A DNA stretch of 64,000 nt from Terriglobus roseus (GCF_900105625.1 NZ_FNSD01000001.1:1984001-2048000), one strand, 5' to 3'; numbered from the stretch's first letter, positions 49,574-61,354 are shown. Notes: generated from the sequence alone by a model not told the origin. Numbers and translations: made by a program.

Positions 49574-49927
49574 TCAGAAAATGTGTTTGATACCGCGCCC
49601 GGTCCCCTTGACGATCTTGCCGGTCCCCTTCACCGCACCGACGCCGACGTCTTTGCCTGCGGTTCCGGCTCCCTTGCCCACGTCGCCTGCGGCGTTCAAC
49701 GGGTGTAGCGTGGCCAACTGCCCAGCTCCCTTGCCGGTGTCTTTCGCAGCAGACCCGGCCCCCTTCCCAACGCCTTTGCCGATGTCGCCCGTGCCGCTGC
49801 CCACATCACCACCCGGACTGCGGCCTTGCGACTGCTGCGGGGCGGGGCCGTTCGTCTGCTGTTGCGCGTAAGCCCCCAAGGTGGAAGCGAGCAAGGCAAT
49901 TGAAAGGAGTTGGGCAGTTCGTCTCAT
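49574..49927 (-). CDS. small secreted glycine/lysine-rich repeat protein
   Basis: A 117-aa protein from the ATG at 49927 with a signal peptide (MRRTAQLLSIALLASTLGAYAQ). The mature part has tandem short units rich in Gly, Lys and Ala: GDIGKGVGKGAGSAAKDTGKGAGQ, later GDVGKGAGTAGKDVGVGAVKGTGKIVKGTGRGIK. It resembles glycine-zipper type stress proteins. No enzyme motif. It probably interacts with the envelope; function unknown. Confidence 0.6.
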   Translation of the reverse strand: MRRTAQLLSIALLASTLGAYAQQQTNGPAPQQSQGRSPGGDVGSGTGDIGKGVGKGAGSAAKDTGKGAGQLATLHPLNAAGDVGKGAGTAGKDVGVGAVKGTGKIVKGTGRGIKHIF

Positions 49928-50073
49928 GGCTATGACTCCATCATTTTTGATGCCCAGAGCCGCATGGCTGGAATGCCCTAAGCCCTGCAGTGCTGCGTCC
50001 ACCCGACGCCATAAAACGCAATGACTCCCATTGCAGTCAAGACACTGCCTCGAGACAGAAAACGCGCTGTTCC

Positions 50074-50895
50074 CTACTTCAGGTATCGGGCGAGCGTGCC
50101 GTCGCGACGCAGGGCCTCAGCAACGCTGCCGGCCACCAGTTCCGCCCCATCCGCGCTAGTATGCGTGTGGTCGATGGGGAATAACTTTGCTGTGGCTTCG
50201 GGCCCCAGCTTCTCCAGACGGTCTGCCTCAACGTTCGAGACGTCGAGATAGGGTACGTGGGTCTGGACGCCTACCTGCTGGATGAAGCCGTCATAGCCCA
50301 TGTCCCGCTCGATGTGGCCAGCCGTCCAGATGTTGCGCACGGTCAGCCCCAGCAGCAAGGGCGTCGCGCCCTTTGCGCGCGCATCCGTAATGTACTTGCG
50401 CAGATACCAGCCGAAGGTGTGCACCGTCTCATGCGATCCGTTCGGCAGAGTGACTTCCTTGCTCTCTTCCCCCACGCCCTTCAGCGTGCCACGCGGCTTG
50501 GCTCCGTCCAGATCGCCGCCGTCATTGTGGCCCATCTGAATTAGGACGTAGTCACCGGGCTTCAGGCTGGCGAGCACGAGATCCCACGCGCCCTCGTGCA
50601 TGAAGGTCCGGCTTGATCGACCGGCACGCGCCCGGTTCACCACGTTGATGCGCGAGGTGTCGACGTAGTGCGAAAGATGATCGCCCCAGCCGAGGTCAGC
50701 CTTGTTCTGCGCGGTGGAATCGCCCACGATCCAGAGGCTGGGCAAGGAAGGATTCGCCGGCATGGGCGCCTGCGCCGCATACGCGTCAACAGGCCGCGCG
50801 ACATTGTCATCCTGATTCGTGACTTGTGCATGCGCCGCCACGGACAGCAGCGCGGCCAGGGCGAATCCAGCGAGACGAAGCGTGTATTTTTTCAT
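50074..50895 (-). CDS. secreted rhamnogalacturonan acetylesterase-like (CE12/SGNH)
   Basis: A 273-aa protein with signal peptide MKKYTLRLAGFALAALLSVAAHAQ. The SGNH hydrolase motifs are present: IVGDSTAQNK (Ser60), RARAGRSSRTF (Gly block), IQMGHNDGGD (Asn block) and FPIDHTHTSADGA (Asp/His block). The family deacetylates pectic rhamnogalacturonan. With the GH28 enzyme at 29656-30930 this suggests pectin use. The two genes are not in one operon. Confidence 0.9.
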   Translation of the reverse strand: MKKYTLRLAGFALAALLSVAAHAQVTNQDDNVARPVDAYAAQAPMPANPSLPSLWIVGDSTAQNKADLGWGDHLSHYVDTSRINVVNRARAGRSSRTFMHEGAWDLVLASLKPGDYVLIQMGHNDGGDLDGAKPRGTLKGVGEESKEVTLPNGSHETVHTFGWYLRKYITDARAKGATPLLLGLTVRNIWTAGHIERDMGYDGFIQQVGVQTHVPYLDVSNVEADRLEKLGPEATAKLFPIDHTHTSADGAELVAGSVAEALRRDGTLARYLK

Positions 50896-50922
50896 GGGCA
50901 GAAGCTTACTGCTTGCACAGAA

Positions 50923-51738
50923 TTAATGCTTTTCCTGCAGGTTCTCCACTGAGTCAGCATTGACGTCGAAGAGTCTGCAACTCTCCGTGACTTGGTGGAA
51001 ACGATAGCTGGGGTGCATGAACAGGCCGACGCGAGCATCGCCGGAACCCCACACCTCCTGCACCAGCCACACGCCGTCAGCCTTCGGCGCTGTAACGATG
51101 TGCAGCAAAAAGCCCTTATGAATGTTGGCCAGCAGGCCACCGGCCAACTTCACATCGCGCGTGCCATGCACATTGGTGTCCTGCACGTGACCGCTCGCTT
51201 CGTCGACCGATATGGTCCCGGCCATGGCTTCGACAGCCTTTTCAATCATGCCGTTGGCCTTCTGCGATGGATCGCCAACGCCATCGAACACGATGGTCGG
51301 CCTGCCCGACACCATCACGCGACGCTCGTTGGTCAACTTGATTAACCGCAGAATCTCCGACTGGCTGATGCCATTTGGATTTGGCTTACCCGCTTCGGCA
51401 TCCTTGATCTGCTTCTTGACCTTATCGATCTCTTTCTTCGCATCGCCGCCGGTTAAAGGTTTCCCATTGTGCGTGACCGTCTGCGTGATCTGACGCTGCT
51501 TCACGAAGAAGATCTCGCGCTCATCGTCATCGACCTTCTTTTCGCCGCCTTTACCGTCCAGCTGCGTCGTTTCGGTGCGGACCCGGCAAAGGTATCGCTC
51601 GCGCTGCTTCTCTGTGGCTGCGTTCTGCTCCAGCGCCAGCTTGCGCAGCGTCTCAATCGCGGGAAGCGGCTTCTCCTGCGCGTGAAGGGTGAGGGCTGCA
51701 GCCAGCAGGGGCACTATCGTAAGGCTTCGGTAGATCAT
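50923..51738 (-). CDS. secreted acidobacterial protein of unknown function
   Basis: A 271-aa protein with a signal peptide from the ATG at 51738 (MIYRSLTIVPLLAAALTLHAQ). The mature protein has a charged helical N-terminus (LRKLALEQNAATEKQRERYLCRVRTET), then FDGVGDPSQKANGMIEKAVEAMAGTISVDEASGHVQDTNVHGTRDVKLAGGLLANIHKGF and a late QEVWGSGDARVGLFMHPSYRFHQ. These recall outer-membrane lipoprotein-sorting-like sandwich proteins, but I cannot assign a family. It is 27 bases from the esterase gene on the same strand. Confidence 0.55.
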   Translation of the reverse strand: MIYRSLTIVPLLAAALTLHAQEKPLPAIETLRKLALEQNAATEKQRERYLCRVRTETTQLDGKGGEKKVDDDEREIFFVKQRQITQTVTHNGKPLTGGDAKKEIDKVKKQIKDAEAGKPNPNGISQSEILRLIKLTNERRVMVSGRPTIVFDGVGDPSQKANGMIEKAVEAMAGTISVDEASGHVQDTNVHGTRDVKLAGGLLANIHKGFLLHIVTAPKADGVWLVQEVWGSGDARVGLFMHPSYRFHQVTESCRLFDVNADSVENLQEKH

Positions 51739-51906
51739 CCACTCATACGATGCCAGAAGTGGCGCGCGGCTTCTGGCATCTTTGCGAGTGGCGTGGAACT
51801 TCCGCACCAAAGTGGCGTACCACTCATGGGGACAACCTTCGGGGTCTCGCCGCGTCCCACTTGTGGACGCGCAGGCGTCGTGGAATCCAGGAGAGAAGGC
51901 AAGGGC

Positions 51907-52836
51907 ATGACACAGCAGGAACAGCAGCTTCTGAATGGCTTGATCGATCGCGTCAACGGCACACAGCTCGCCAGCAAGGACACGGAGGCCGAGGCGCTGC
52001 TACAGCGCACGCTCGGCACGAATCCTGACGCGCTCTACATCCTTTGCCAGACCGTCCTGGTGCAGGGCTTCGCCATGGACAAGGGACAACGCGACCTTGC
52101 AGCAGCACGTGAAGAGATCGACTCCCTGCGGCAGGCGCAGCCTGAGAAGCACGGCAGCTTCCTCGGGAATCTCTTCGGACTTGGCAAGGATGATGAGCAA
52201 CAGCAGCAACCGCCCCGGCAAGGGAACCCGGCTCCGGGATATTCCAATCCGACCGGCTACGGCGCTCCCTCCTCCACACCCGGCTATGCCCCGGTAACGA
52301 ACGCACCGGCACCGCCGCAACAGGGCTACCCCGTGCAGCCCGGCTACGGACAGCCGGGATACGGACAACCCGCCTATGGATACCCACCCCAGGGCGCACC
52401 GTATGGCTATGGCGGTCAGCCTCAGGGCGGCATGTTCGGCGGAGGCGGCGGTGGGTTCCTGCAGGGCGCGATGCAAACTGCGGCAGGCGTCGTCGCAGGT
52501 GAGTTCGCCTTCCGAGCGATCGAAGACGTCTTCAGCGGCTTCGGTCACGGCGGTGGAGAGCGTGGCTTCGGTGGCGGAGAAGTCGTAAACAACTACTACG
52601 AAGACCGTCCCGCTGACAGCGGCGGGGGTGGCTTCGGCGATCGCCTGGCCAAGGCAGACGATTACAACGGCGGCGTCAGTTCGGACATTGAAGACCGGCG
52701 CGGTGAATCCCATGGCTTTCTGGGATCCAGTGACGACAGCGGCAACGACGGTTCAAATTTTGCCGATGACTCTGGCAGCTTCGACGACGGCGGCTTTGAC
52801 GGCGGAGATAGAGGCGGGGACGACAACAGCTACTAG
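51907..52836 (+). CDS. DUF2076 family protein
   Basis: A 309-aa protein from the ATG at 51907. The N-terminus MTQQEQQLLNGLIDRVNGTQ...TEAEALLQRTLGTNPDALYILCQTVLVQGFAMDKG is the DUF2076 signature. A Pro/Gly/Tyr-rich section follows (QPGYGQPGYGQPAYGYPPQG), then a hydrophobic patch (FLQGAMQTAAGVVAGEFAFRAI) and an acidic, glycine-rich tail (FDDGGFDGGDRGGDD). There is no signal peptide. DUF2076 proteins are thought to be periplasmic ligand-binding proteins; I see no direct clue to the ligand. Confidence 0.8.
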   Translation: MTQQEQQLLNGLIDRVNGTQLASKDTEAEALLQRTLGTNPDALYILCQTVLVQGFAMDKGQRDLAAAREEIDSLRQAQPEKHGSFLGNLFGLGKDDEQQQQPPRQGNPAPGYSNPTGYGAPSSTPGYAPVTNAPAPPQQGYPVQPGYGQPGYGQPAYGYPPQGAPYGYGGQPQGGMFGGGGGGFLQGAMQTAAGVVAGEFAFRAIEDVFSGFGHGGGERGFGGGEVVNNYYEDRPADSGGGGFGDRLAKADDYNGGVSSDIEDRRGESHGFLGSSDDSGNDGSNFADDSGSFDDGGFDGGDRGGDDNSY

Positions 52837-52848
52837 CCACCAGATTAG

Positions 52849-52880
52849 GTGCCCCACGTCTCGCTCGATGGGTGGGATCC
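52849..52880. repeat. left-end fragment of the interspersed repeat
   Basis: GTGCCCCACGTCTCGCTCGATGGGTGGGAT resembles the left hairpin of the other copies but is shorter, and no right end follows. Confidence 0.4.
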
Positions 52881-52912
52881 GAGACACAAACTGTCACAAT
52901 CCTGAATGTAAG

Positions 52913-52936
52913 GGGGCGCGGCCAAAGCCGCGCCCC
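52913..52936. terminator. terminator between convergent DUF2076 and DprE1-like genes
   Basis: A perfect 10-bp GC stem (GGGGCGCGGC) with a CAAA loop is followed by TTTCATT on the plus strand. Confidence 0.85.
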
Positions 52937-52957
52937 TTTCATTGCCTGCAGGCAGAT

Positions 52958-54376
52958 CTACTGCTGCGTGACCCGCTCCCAGAAGCTGCTGGTCAGCAAC
53001 GGATCCTTGTAGCGCGCGAACTGCTGCCACTGCGGATACGCTGTCTGGAACTGCGCCGCAGTCATACGCGCATCCTTCGCGGGATACAGCTTGCCGCCGT
53101 AGTCCAGCGTCATGCTCGCGAGACGGTCGAAGAGCGGGAAGCTCTTGTCCGGTTTGATCGGGAAGTCCAGGGCCAGCGTAATGCCCGGCTGCGGAAAGCT
53201 CATCAGGCCGGGCGATGGCACATCGCCAAATGCCTTCAGCACCGCAAGGAAGCTGGCCAGGCCGGACTTCGCCACCTCGTTCAGAATGGCAATCGTGCCC
53301 TCGCGCGCGCTCTCCCACGGGATGGCGTACTGAAACTGCAACAGGCCGCTCTTGCCGTACATACGGTTCCAGTGCAGCACCTTGTCCAGCGGATAGAAGA
53401 ACGGCTCGTAGTCCTGCAGGGCACGCACACGCGGCTTGATCTGCTTATGGAAGAAGACCGTATTGAACGCCGACACCGTAGCCGAGTTCAGCGCCATGCT
53501 GGGCGCGTCAAACGGGAAGACCAGCTTCGGCTCCGGTGAGATCGTCAATTGATCCGGAATCTTGGAGTGATCGCCCAGCATGAAGATGCCGCGAGCAAAG
53601 TTCTTGCCGGTGCTGCTGCAGTCGATCCAGCTAACGGTGTACTCCACGTGTTTGTACTGTTCGGTCAGCGCGAGGAACTCGTCAACGCCGTGAAACTGAA
53701 TCCCCTCGTAATCAATCAACCGCGAGACAACGGGCTTCAGCCGGATCTGGATCCATGTGATGACGCCGGTCAGCCCAAGTCCACCGATGGTGGCCGCATA
53801 CCAGTCGGGGTTTTCCGTTGGGGAGCAGAGCATGTGCGTGCCATCACTACGCACCAGCTCAAACTGCGTGACATGCCGACCAAAGGTACCGTTCACGTGA
53901 TGGTTCTTACCGTGGATGTCGTTCGCCACCGCTCCCGCAAGGGTTACGTACTTCGTGCCGGGCGAGACGGGCAGGAAGTATCCACGAGGAACAGCAAAAT
54001 CGAGCAGCTGAGCCAGCGTGAGGCCCGCTTCGGCGGTCAGAATACCCGTCTCCTGATCCCAGGCCAGCAGGCGGTTCATTCCCGTCGTCACCAGCAGGTG
54101 ACCATCCTTCAGCAGGCAGCTATCGCCATAGCTGCGGCCCATTCCCACGGCAAGCGCGCCACTGGCCATACCGTCGTACTTCTTCACAACGGCAGGAAAA
54201 TCCGTCTGCCAGCTTAGTGGCACCACGGTCGCGTTGTAGTTCGGGTAGCGCCCCCACGACGAAAACGGTGCGGCCCCTTCAAACTGATCGTCAACGTGAG
54301 ACTGCGGCCGCACAGGCGGCTCCGTGGAGGGAGACGTGCGATGCAAAAGCTCCGGGGACTGTGCGGGGTTAGCCAT
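52958..54376 (-). CDS. FAD-linked oxidase, DprE1-like (decaprenylphosphoryl ribose oxidase family)
   Basis: A 472-aa vanillyl-alcohol-oxidase-type flavoprotein. The FAD domain has GMGRSYGDSCLLKDGHLLVTTGMNRLLAWD, GYFLPVSPGTKYVTLAGAVANDIHGKNHHVNGTFGRHV and IGGLGLTGVITW. The C-terminal part resembles mycobacterial DprE1: FYPLDKVLHWNRMYGKSGLLQFQYAIP and LDFPIKPDKSFPLFDRL...GGKLYPAKDARM, with the lysine of YPAKDAR kept. At the benzothiazinone-target cysteine position (N-x-C-V-DFP in mycobacteria, from memory) the residue is alanine (TLALDFP). Likely partner of the 39897-40697 reductase. Confidence 0.78.
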   Translation of the reverse strand: MANPAQSPELLHRTSPSTEPPVRPQSHVDDQFEGAAPFSSWGRYPNYNATVVPLSWQTDFPAVVKKYDGMASGALAVGMGRSYGDSCLLKDGHLLVTTGMNRLLAWDQETGILTAEAGLTLAQLLDFAVPRGYFLPVSPGTKYVTLAGAVANDIHGKNHHVNGTFGRHVTQFELVRSDGTHMLCSPTENPDWYAATIGGLGLTGVITWIQIRLKPVVSRLIDYEGIQFHGVDEFLALTEQYKHVEYTVSWIDCSSTGKNFARGIFMLGDHSKIPDQLTISPEPKLVFPFDAPSMALNSATVSAFNTVFFHKQIKPRVRALQDYEPFFYPLDKVLHWNRMYGKSGLLQFQYAIPWESAREGTIAILNEVAKSGLASFLAVLKAFGDVPSPGLMSFPQPGITLALDFPIKPDKSFPLFDRLASMTLDYGGKLYPAKDARMTAAQFQTAYPQWQQFARYKDPLLTSSFWERVTQQ

Positions 54377-54457
54377 TATGCCTAGGATACTGGAGCGGGA
54401 AGCGCGGCGGCCTGTGGTTTTTGCACGAATCACCGCTTCGATAAGGGGATGGCCGAC

Positions 54458-55660
54458 CTACGGATTCGCACGGCCAGCCGCTATGGCGGCAGGCGTGTAT
54501 CCCTCCCACTCCCAAGGGGTCACTGAGTCGCCCAGAATCTTCTCCAGCAGCGGACGAAACGCGAGTTCGCCGTTGTCACTGTTCGTCAGCACGACCATGC
54601 AGTCCCGCCGCCGCGTGAAACAGATCATGTAATTTTGCGCACCATCGCCGTGCCCTTCCTTAAAGAAAGCCGGCCCGAAGCGCGTATGCGTCAACAGACC
54701 CCAGCCCACACCGTAGGCGAGGCCGACCTGCTTCGCCTCCACTCCCTCAGGCTCGTTCTTCGCGAAGGCAAATTGATGCAGCGTCTGAATGCGTACTTGC
54801 GGAAAGAGCATCTGCTGCTGCGTCTTTGCACTGAGGATTTTCCCGGCGAAGAGTGCCTCGGCAAAGCGCCCCAGGTCCTCCGCGCTCGTTGTCATATTGC
54901 CGGCAGCTCTTGCAGGAAAACGTCGCGTTTGTGCATGAAATCTCTCATCCCGGTCGAATCGGTCAGCCACGTTATCTGCGAACCGCTTCTGGTAGATCTC
55001 CGATGTCCGTGTCATCTCAAGGGGCCCGAAGATAGCGTCCTGCATGAGGATGTCCAGCGGCTTGCCCTGCTGTTGCTCAAGAACAAATTGCACCAGGTTG
55101 ATGCCTTCACCGGAGTACGAATAATGGTCGCCGGGCTCAGAGTGGAATCGGAGCTTTCCTTCCGGCTCCTGCATACGCGCGATGTTCAGCAGACCGGACG
55201 TATGCGAAAGACACATGCGCGGCGTCAGCTTGGACCAGCGAGGATCTTTCACGATCTCGGATGCAGCATCCTTGTACGCTTCGTACTCGTCCAGCGGCTT
55301 CGGCAACTGCTGCGCAATCGGCTTATCCAGATCGAACTGATGCCGCTCCACTAACTGCATGACATACGTCGCAAAGACTGCCTTCGTAATCGACGCAGCC
55401 CACGTTGTCGTCTCCGTAGTCATGGGTTGATCGGGATCTTTATGCCGCAAACCGTACGCATAACTCCACACCGTCTTGCCATCGTTAAGAACGACGATCT
55501 GCGCTCCGGTAACGTGATCTTCTTCAAGCGTCTTCGCGGCAAACTGACCGGCATCCTCAGCCGCGATGCGCGTTCCATCCAGACGGCGAATACTCTGGCC
55601 GGAGGCACTCACTGAAACAAGCAAGGCTCCAAGAACAACTGCACTGCGCGTGGCGGTCAT
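54458..55660 (-). CDS. secreted serine beta-lactamase/esterase family protein
   Basis: A 400-aa protein with signal peptide (MTATRSAVVLGALLVSVSASGQ). The SxxK nucleophile is Ser90-ITK93 in TWAASITKAVFATYV. YSYSGEGINL is the second motif (Tyr-Ser-Gly rather than Tyr-x-Asn), and EGHGDGAQNYM is the HxG-like third motif. This fits the broad class C beta-lactamase/EstB family, which includes peptidases and esterases; antibiotic hydrolysis cannot be inferred. Its start overlaps the upstream GH13 gene's stop by 4 bases, so the two are coupled. Confidence 0.82.
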   Translation of the reverse strand: MTATRSAVVLGALLVSVSASGQSIRRLDGTRIAAEDAGQFAAKTLEEDHVTGAQIVVLNDGKTVWSYAYGLRHKDPDQPMTTETTTWAASITKAVFATYVMQLVERHQFDLDKPIAQQLPKPLDEYEAYKDAASEIVKDPRWSKLTPRMCLSHTSGLLNIARMQEPEGKLRFHSEPGDHYSYSGEGINLVQFVLEQQQGKPLDILMQDAIFGPLEMTRTSEIYQKRFADNVADRFDRDERFHAQTRRFPARAAGNMTTSAEDLGRFAEALFAGKILSAKTQQQMLFPQVRIQTLHQFAFAKNEPEGVEAKQVGLAYGVGWGLLTHTRFGPAFFKEGHGDGAQNYMICFTRRRDCMVVLTNSDNGELAFRPLLEKILGDSVTPWEWEGYTPAAIAAGRANP

Positions 55661-57327
55661 GCCAACACAATACGTGCCTCCCAGCCTCTAAGTTCCCCAA
55701 ATTTTCCCTCCGTGTTCGAAAGGACGACACGGCCGTTCGCGACTGGCTCCGGAAGCGCAACCGTATCCCGCGAAAAGTTCAGCGCGATCAGGTAACGTTC
55801 GTCCCCCAGAGTTCGTTCGTAAAGGAAGAGCGACGGATGCTCCGGCGCCATGTCTTCAAAATCACCGTACACCAAGGCCAACGTGGCCTTGCGTAAAGCG
55901 AGCAGATTTCGCGTGAACTGATAGACCGAGTAGGGATCTGCAACCACCTGCGCCGCGTTTATCCCGGTGTAATTGGGATTGACTGCCAGCCACGGCTTGC
56001 TCCCACTCGTGAAACCCGCATTCGCCGATGCGTCCCACTGCATGGGCGTCCTTGCATGATCGCGACTTACTTTGGCAAGGTTCTCCAGATAATGTTCCGC
56101 CGATTCATAACCGGTTAGTACATCATGAGCCCAGGCGTTCTTTGCCTCAATGTCGTCGTATTCTTCAATGGATCGGAAGGGATAGTTCGTCATCCCGAGC
56201 TCGTCACCCTGGTATAGATACGGCGTCCCTTTCAGCGTGAGTAACATCGTCACGAGTAATTTGGCGCTCTTCTCGCGATATTCGGGAGAATCATCACCGA
56301 AGGCGCTCACCAGCCTGGGATTGTCATGGTTGGCGAGGAAGATCGTGTTCCACGAGTGCTTGCCAAGAGCAACATCCTGGCGCGTGTAGATCGCCTTCAA
56401 CTCGGGCAGCGACCAGCGCCGCCAGTTGCGCCCATCGCGATTCAAGCGCACCGTGTCGAAGTTGAAGATCATGTTCAATTCGTGGCGACGCTCATCCACT
56501 AACTGCGGAGTGTCCTCGATGGTGATGCCATGTGCCTCACCCACCGTCGTGCAGTCATAGTGCGAGAGCACACGATCGTTCATCTCCCGCAGATACTCGT
56601 GCAGATGCGGACCATTGGCGTTGATGTGCACCTGGCTCTCATGCGGCAGCACATCCGGAAAAGCCGCGTCCTTGCTGATGAACGGAATCACGTCCATGCG
56701 GAAGCCATCAACACCCTTGTCCAGCCAGAAGCGCATCAGGTCGTAGACCTCGTCACGCACCTTCGGATTGTCCCAGTTCAGGTCCGGCTGCTTCTCCGCG
56801 AATAAGTGCAGATAGTATTCGCCGGTCGATGCATCCAGCGTCCACGCAGGACCCGAAAATGCAGATCCGAAGTTATTCGGTGGCAGCAACTGGCCGTCTG
56901 GCTGAGGCTTGCCAGGGCGCCATAGATAGTAATCGCGATAGGGATTGTCTTTGGATTTACGGCTCTCAACAAACCACGCATGCTCGTCCGATGTGTGATT
57001 CGCGACAAGGTCGACAATCATACGCATGCCACGTCCCTTGACACCGGCAAGCAGGTCATCAAAATCCTGCATGGTGCCAAACTCTCGCATCACCTTGCGA
57101 TAATCGCGGATGTCATACCCATTGTCGGCATTCGGCGAATCATAGTGTGGCGAAAGCCACAGGACATCAACGCCAAGATTCTTCAGATAATCCAGGCGCG
57201 ACGTGATGCCCGGCAGATCGCCGATGCCATCCCCATTCGAGTCCTGGAAGCTACGCGGATAAATTTGGTAAACAACCGCTTCTTTCCACCAGTGACGCGT
57301 GTAGCCGTTGATGCTCTCTTGTGCCAT
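55657..57327 (-). CDS. glycoside hydrolase family 13 alpha-glucosidase (oligo-1,6-glucosidase-like)
   Basis: A 556-aa cytoplasmic enzyme, no signal peptide. The TIM-barrel motifs are DLVANHTSDEH, GFRMDVIPF (Asp212 nucleophile), TVGEAHG (Glu264 acid/base) and FLANHDNPRLVS (Asp335). YLYQGDELGMTNYPF and the C-terminal beta domain complete the family. It should cleave alpha-1,4 or alpha-1,6 glucosides such as isomaltose, maltose or sucrose. It overlaps the beta-lactamase-like gene and lies downstream of the rplT terminator. Confidence 0.93.
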   Translation of the reverse strand: MAQESINGYTRHWWKEAVVYQIYPRSFQDSNGDGIGDLPGITSRLDYLKNLGVDVLWLSPHYDSPNADNGYDIRDYRKVMREFGTMQDFDDLLAGVKGRGMRMIVDLVANHTSDEHAWFVESRKSKDNPYRDYYLWRPGKPQPDGQLLPPNNFGSAFSGPAWTLDASTGEYYLHLFAEKQPDLNWDNPKVRDEVYDLMRFWLDKGVDGFRMDVIPFISKDAAFPDVLPHESQVHINANGPHLHEYLREMNDRVLSHYDCTTVGEAHGITIEDTPQLVDERRHELNMIFNFDTVRLNRDGRNWRRWSLPELKAIYTRQDVALGKHSWNTIFLANHDNPRLVSAFGDDSPEYREKSAKLLVTMLLTLKGTPYLYQGDELGMTNYPFRSIEEYDDIEAKNAWAHDVLTGYESAEHYLENLAKVSRDHARTPMQWDASANAGFTSGSKPWLAVNPNYTGINAAQVVADPYSVYQFTRNLLALRKATLALVYGDFEDMAPEHPSLFLYERTLGDERYLIALNFSRDTVALPEPVANGRVVLSNTEGKFGELRGWEARIVLA

Positions 57328-57362
57328 GCGAGGTTCGATGCGGGCGGCGGGCGGGGGAAAGC

Positions 57363-57394
57363 AAAAGGGCGCCGCTTTCGCGACGCCCTCTTTT
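57363..57394 (-). terminator. terminator after rplT
   Basis: A GC-rich imperfect stem (AAAAGGGCGCCGC with GCGACGCCCTCTTTT) and a 4-base loop, with T residues on the minus strand, sit 20 bases after rplT. Confidence 0.85.
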
Positions 57395-57413
57395 CGAATC
57401 GATGAATCGGAAC

Positions 57414-57797
57414 TTACGCTGCAGCGCGTTCGCTCTTGGCCTTCTCGTTCGCTGCCTTGGCGGTTACGGCCAGGGCGGCGAAGCCGGCTGCATCGCGGGT
57501 TGCGATGTCGCTCAGGACCTTGCGATCGAGTTCAACGCCAGCCTTCTTCAGGCCGGAGATGAAGGTCGAGTAGCTCATGCCGTTCAGGCGGGCGCCTGCG
57601 CCGATGCGGACGATCCACAGCGAACGGAACTGGCGCTTCTTCTGCTTACGGCCGGTGTAGGCGAACTTGAGTCCGCGCTCAACAGCTTCCTGGGCAGCCT
57701 GGTAGAGCTTTGATTTTGTGAGGAAGTAACCGGACGCGCGGCGAAGAATCTTCTTGCGGCGGTCGCGGCGCTTTGTGCCACGTTTAACGCGGGGCAT
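57414..57797 (-). CDS. rplT: 50S ribosomal protein L20
   Basis: A 127-aa 23S-rRNA-binding protein. [65 protein letters not shown] is typical, and the alanine/lysine-rich C-terminus ([13 protein letters not shown]) is a little longer than usual. It follows rpmI after an unusually long 220-base gap. In many bacteria L20 represses this operon by binding its mRNA. Confidence 0.97.
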   Translation of the reverse strand: MPRVKRGTKRRDRRKKILRRASGYFLTKSKLYQAAQEAVERGLKFAYTGRKQKKRQFRSLWIVRIGAGARLNGMSYSTFISGLKKAGVELDRKVLSDIATRDAAGFAALAVTAKAANEKAKSERAAA

Positions 57798-58017
57798 GTA
57801 TTTCTCCTTTTGCGTACTACGTTGGTCAGCGGCTGGAGGTAAGGTCGCCGGATTGCACCGGCTACGGCCTCTTCACACGCTTGCTGCTTTCCGTCTCCTA
57901 TCGAGCGCTTTCACGCATCGAGGGCCCGTTAACGCGTTCGGACCGATGTGCAGAACCACCTGCACGGCTGGACGGAAAAACTGTCTTGCCTGCGCTTCAT
58001 CCCCGGAGGGTGAAAGC

Positions 58018-58215
58018 TCAGGCGTAGGGGATCATCCGGCTGACCTTGGCGTGATCGCCATCGGATACGTAAGCCTGACGGGTAAGCTTGCGCTTTACCT
58101 TGGTCGACTTCGAGGTCAGGATGTGACGCTTCTTCGTCTGGCCGCGCTTGATCTTGCCGGTGCCAGTCTTGCTGAAGCGCTTTGCAGCCCCTGAGTGGGT
58201 CTTCATCTTAGGCAT
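58018..58215 (-). CDS. rpmI: 50S ribosomal protein L35
   Basis: A 65-aa basic protein starting [25 protein letters not shown] and ending [10 protein letters not shown]; complete and typical. The longer open frame upstream (18 codons) lacks family residues. infC, which normally precedes rpmI, is not here: the next gene upstream is gyrB in the opposite direction. Confidence 0.97.
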   Translation of the reverse strand: MPKMKTHSGAAKRFSKTGTGKIKRGQTKKRHILTSKSTKVKRKLTRQAYVSDGDHAKVSRMIPYA

Positions 58216-58276
58216 TGGGTGTTCCTGTCTAAAGGGACTACTGAATGCGTTGACCGGTGTTTTGGACAACCCTCTG

Positions 58277-58282
58277 AGTATA
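58277..58282 (-). promoter_or_regulatory. possible -10 box for rpmI-rplT
   Basis: On the minus strand TATACT lies about 60 bases before rpmI. I see no good -35, so the assignment is weak. It fits the absence of infC upstream. Confidence 0.3.
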
Positions 58283-58446
58283 GCCCAGATTGGGGTACCG
58301 CCGGAGGTTTCCCTGGGAAAAAGCTGCTTTCAAGACACCGAACGACGCCGACACGTCCCCATTGCGGGACAGCCTTCCGCGTACTCAAAATCCGGCAGCC
58401 GAATGGTAGAATGAAAGGTGAAAAGAGCCAGTCGAAAACGTGCTAA

Positions 58447-61176
<2,730 letters not shown>

Positions 61177-61197
61177 ACGGTTGCTGAATCAAGAGCG

Positions 61198-61227
61198 AAG
61201 GCGCACGGGTTAGCCCCATGCGCCTTT
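61198..61227 (+). terminator. terminator after gyrB
   Basis: AAGGCGCA and TGCGCCTT pair, with further G/C pairs inside, followed by TTGC. It lies 22 bases after the gyrB stop. Confidence 0.75.
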
Positions 61228-61272
61228 TGCTTTGGGATCATGAATGACAGCCAGTTGCCTTGCTATGACGGG

Positions 61273-61286
61273 TTTGTCATGACAAA
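61273..61286. promoter_or_regulatory. perfect 14-base palindrome after gyrB
   Basis: TTTGTCATGACAAA is an exact palindrome in a stretch without a gene. It could be an operator left by a lost gene, or chance. Confidence 0.35.
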
Positions 61287-61354
61287 TGTTTTCGGCCTAC
61301 CAGCCGTGGCTCGATGCATGCATTGGCCTGTTATCTCCAATTAACTCAGCAAGG

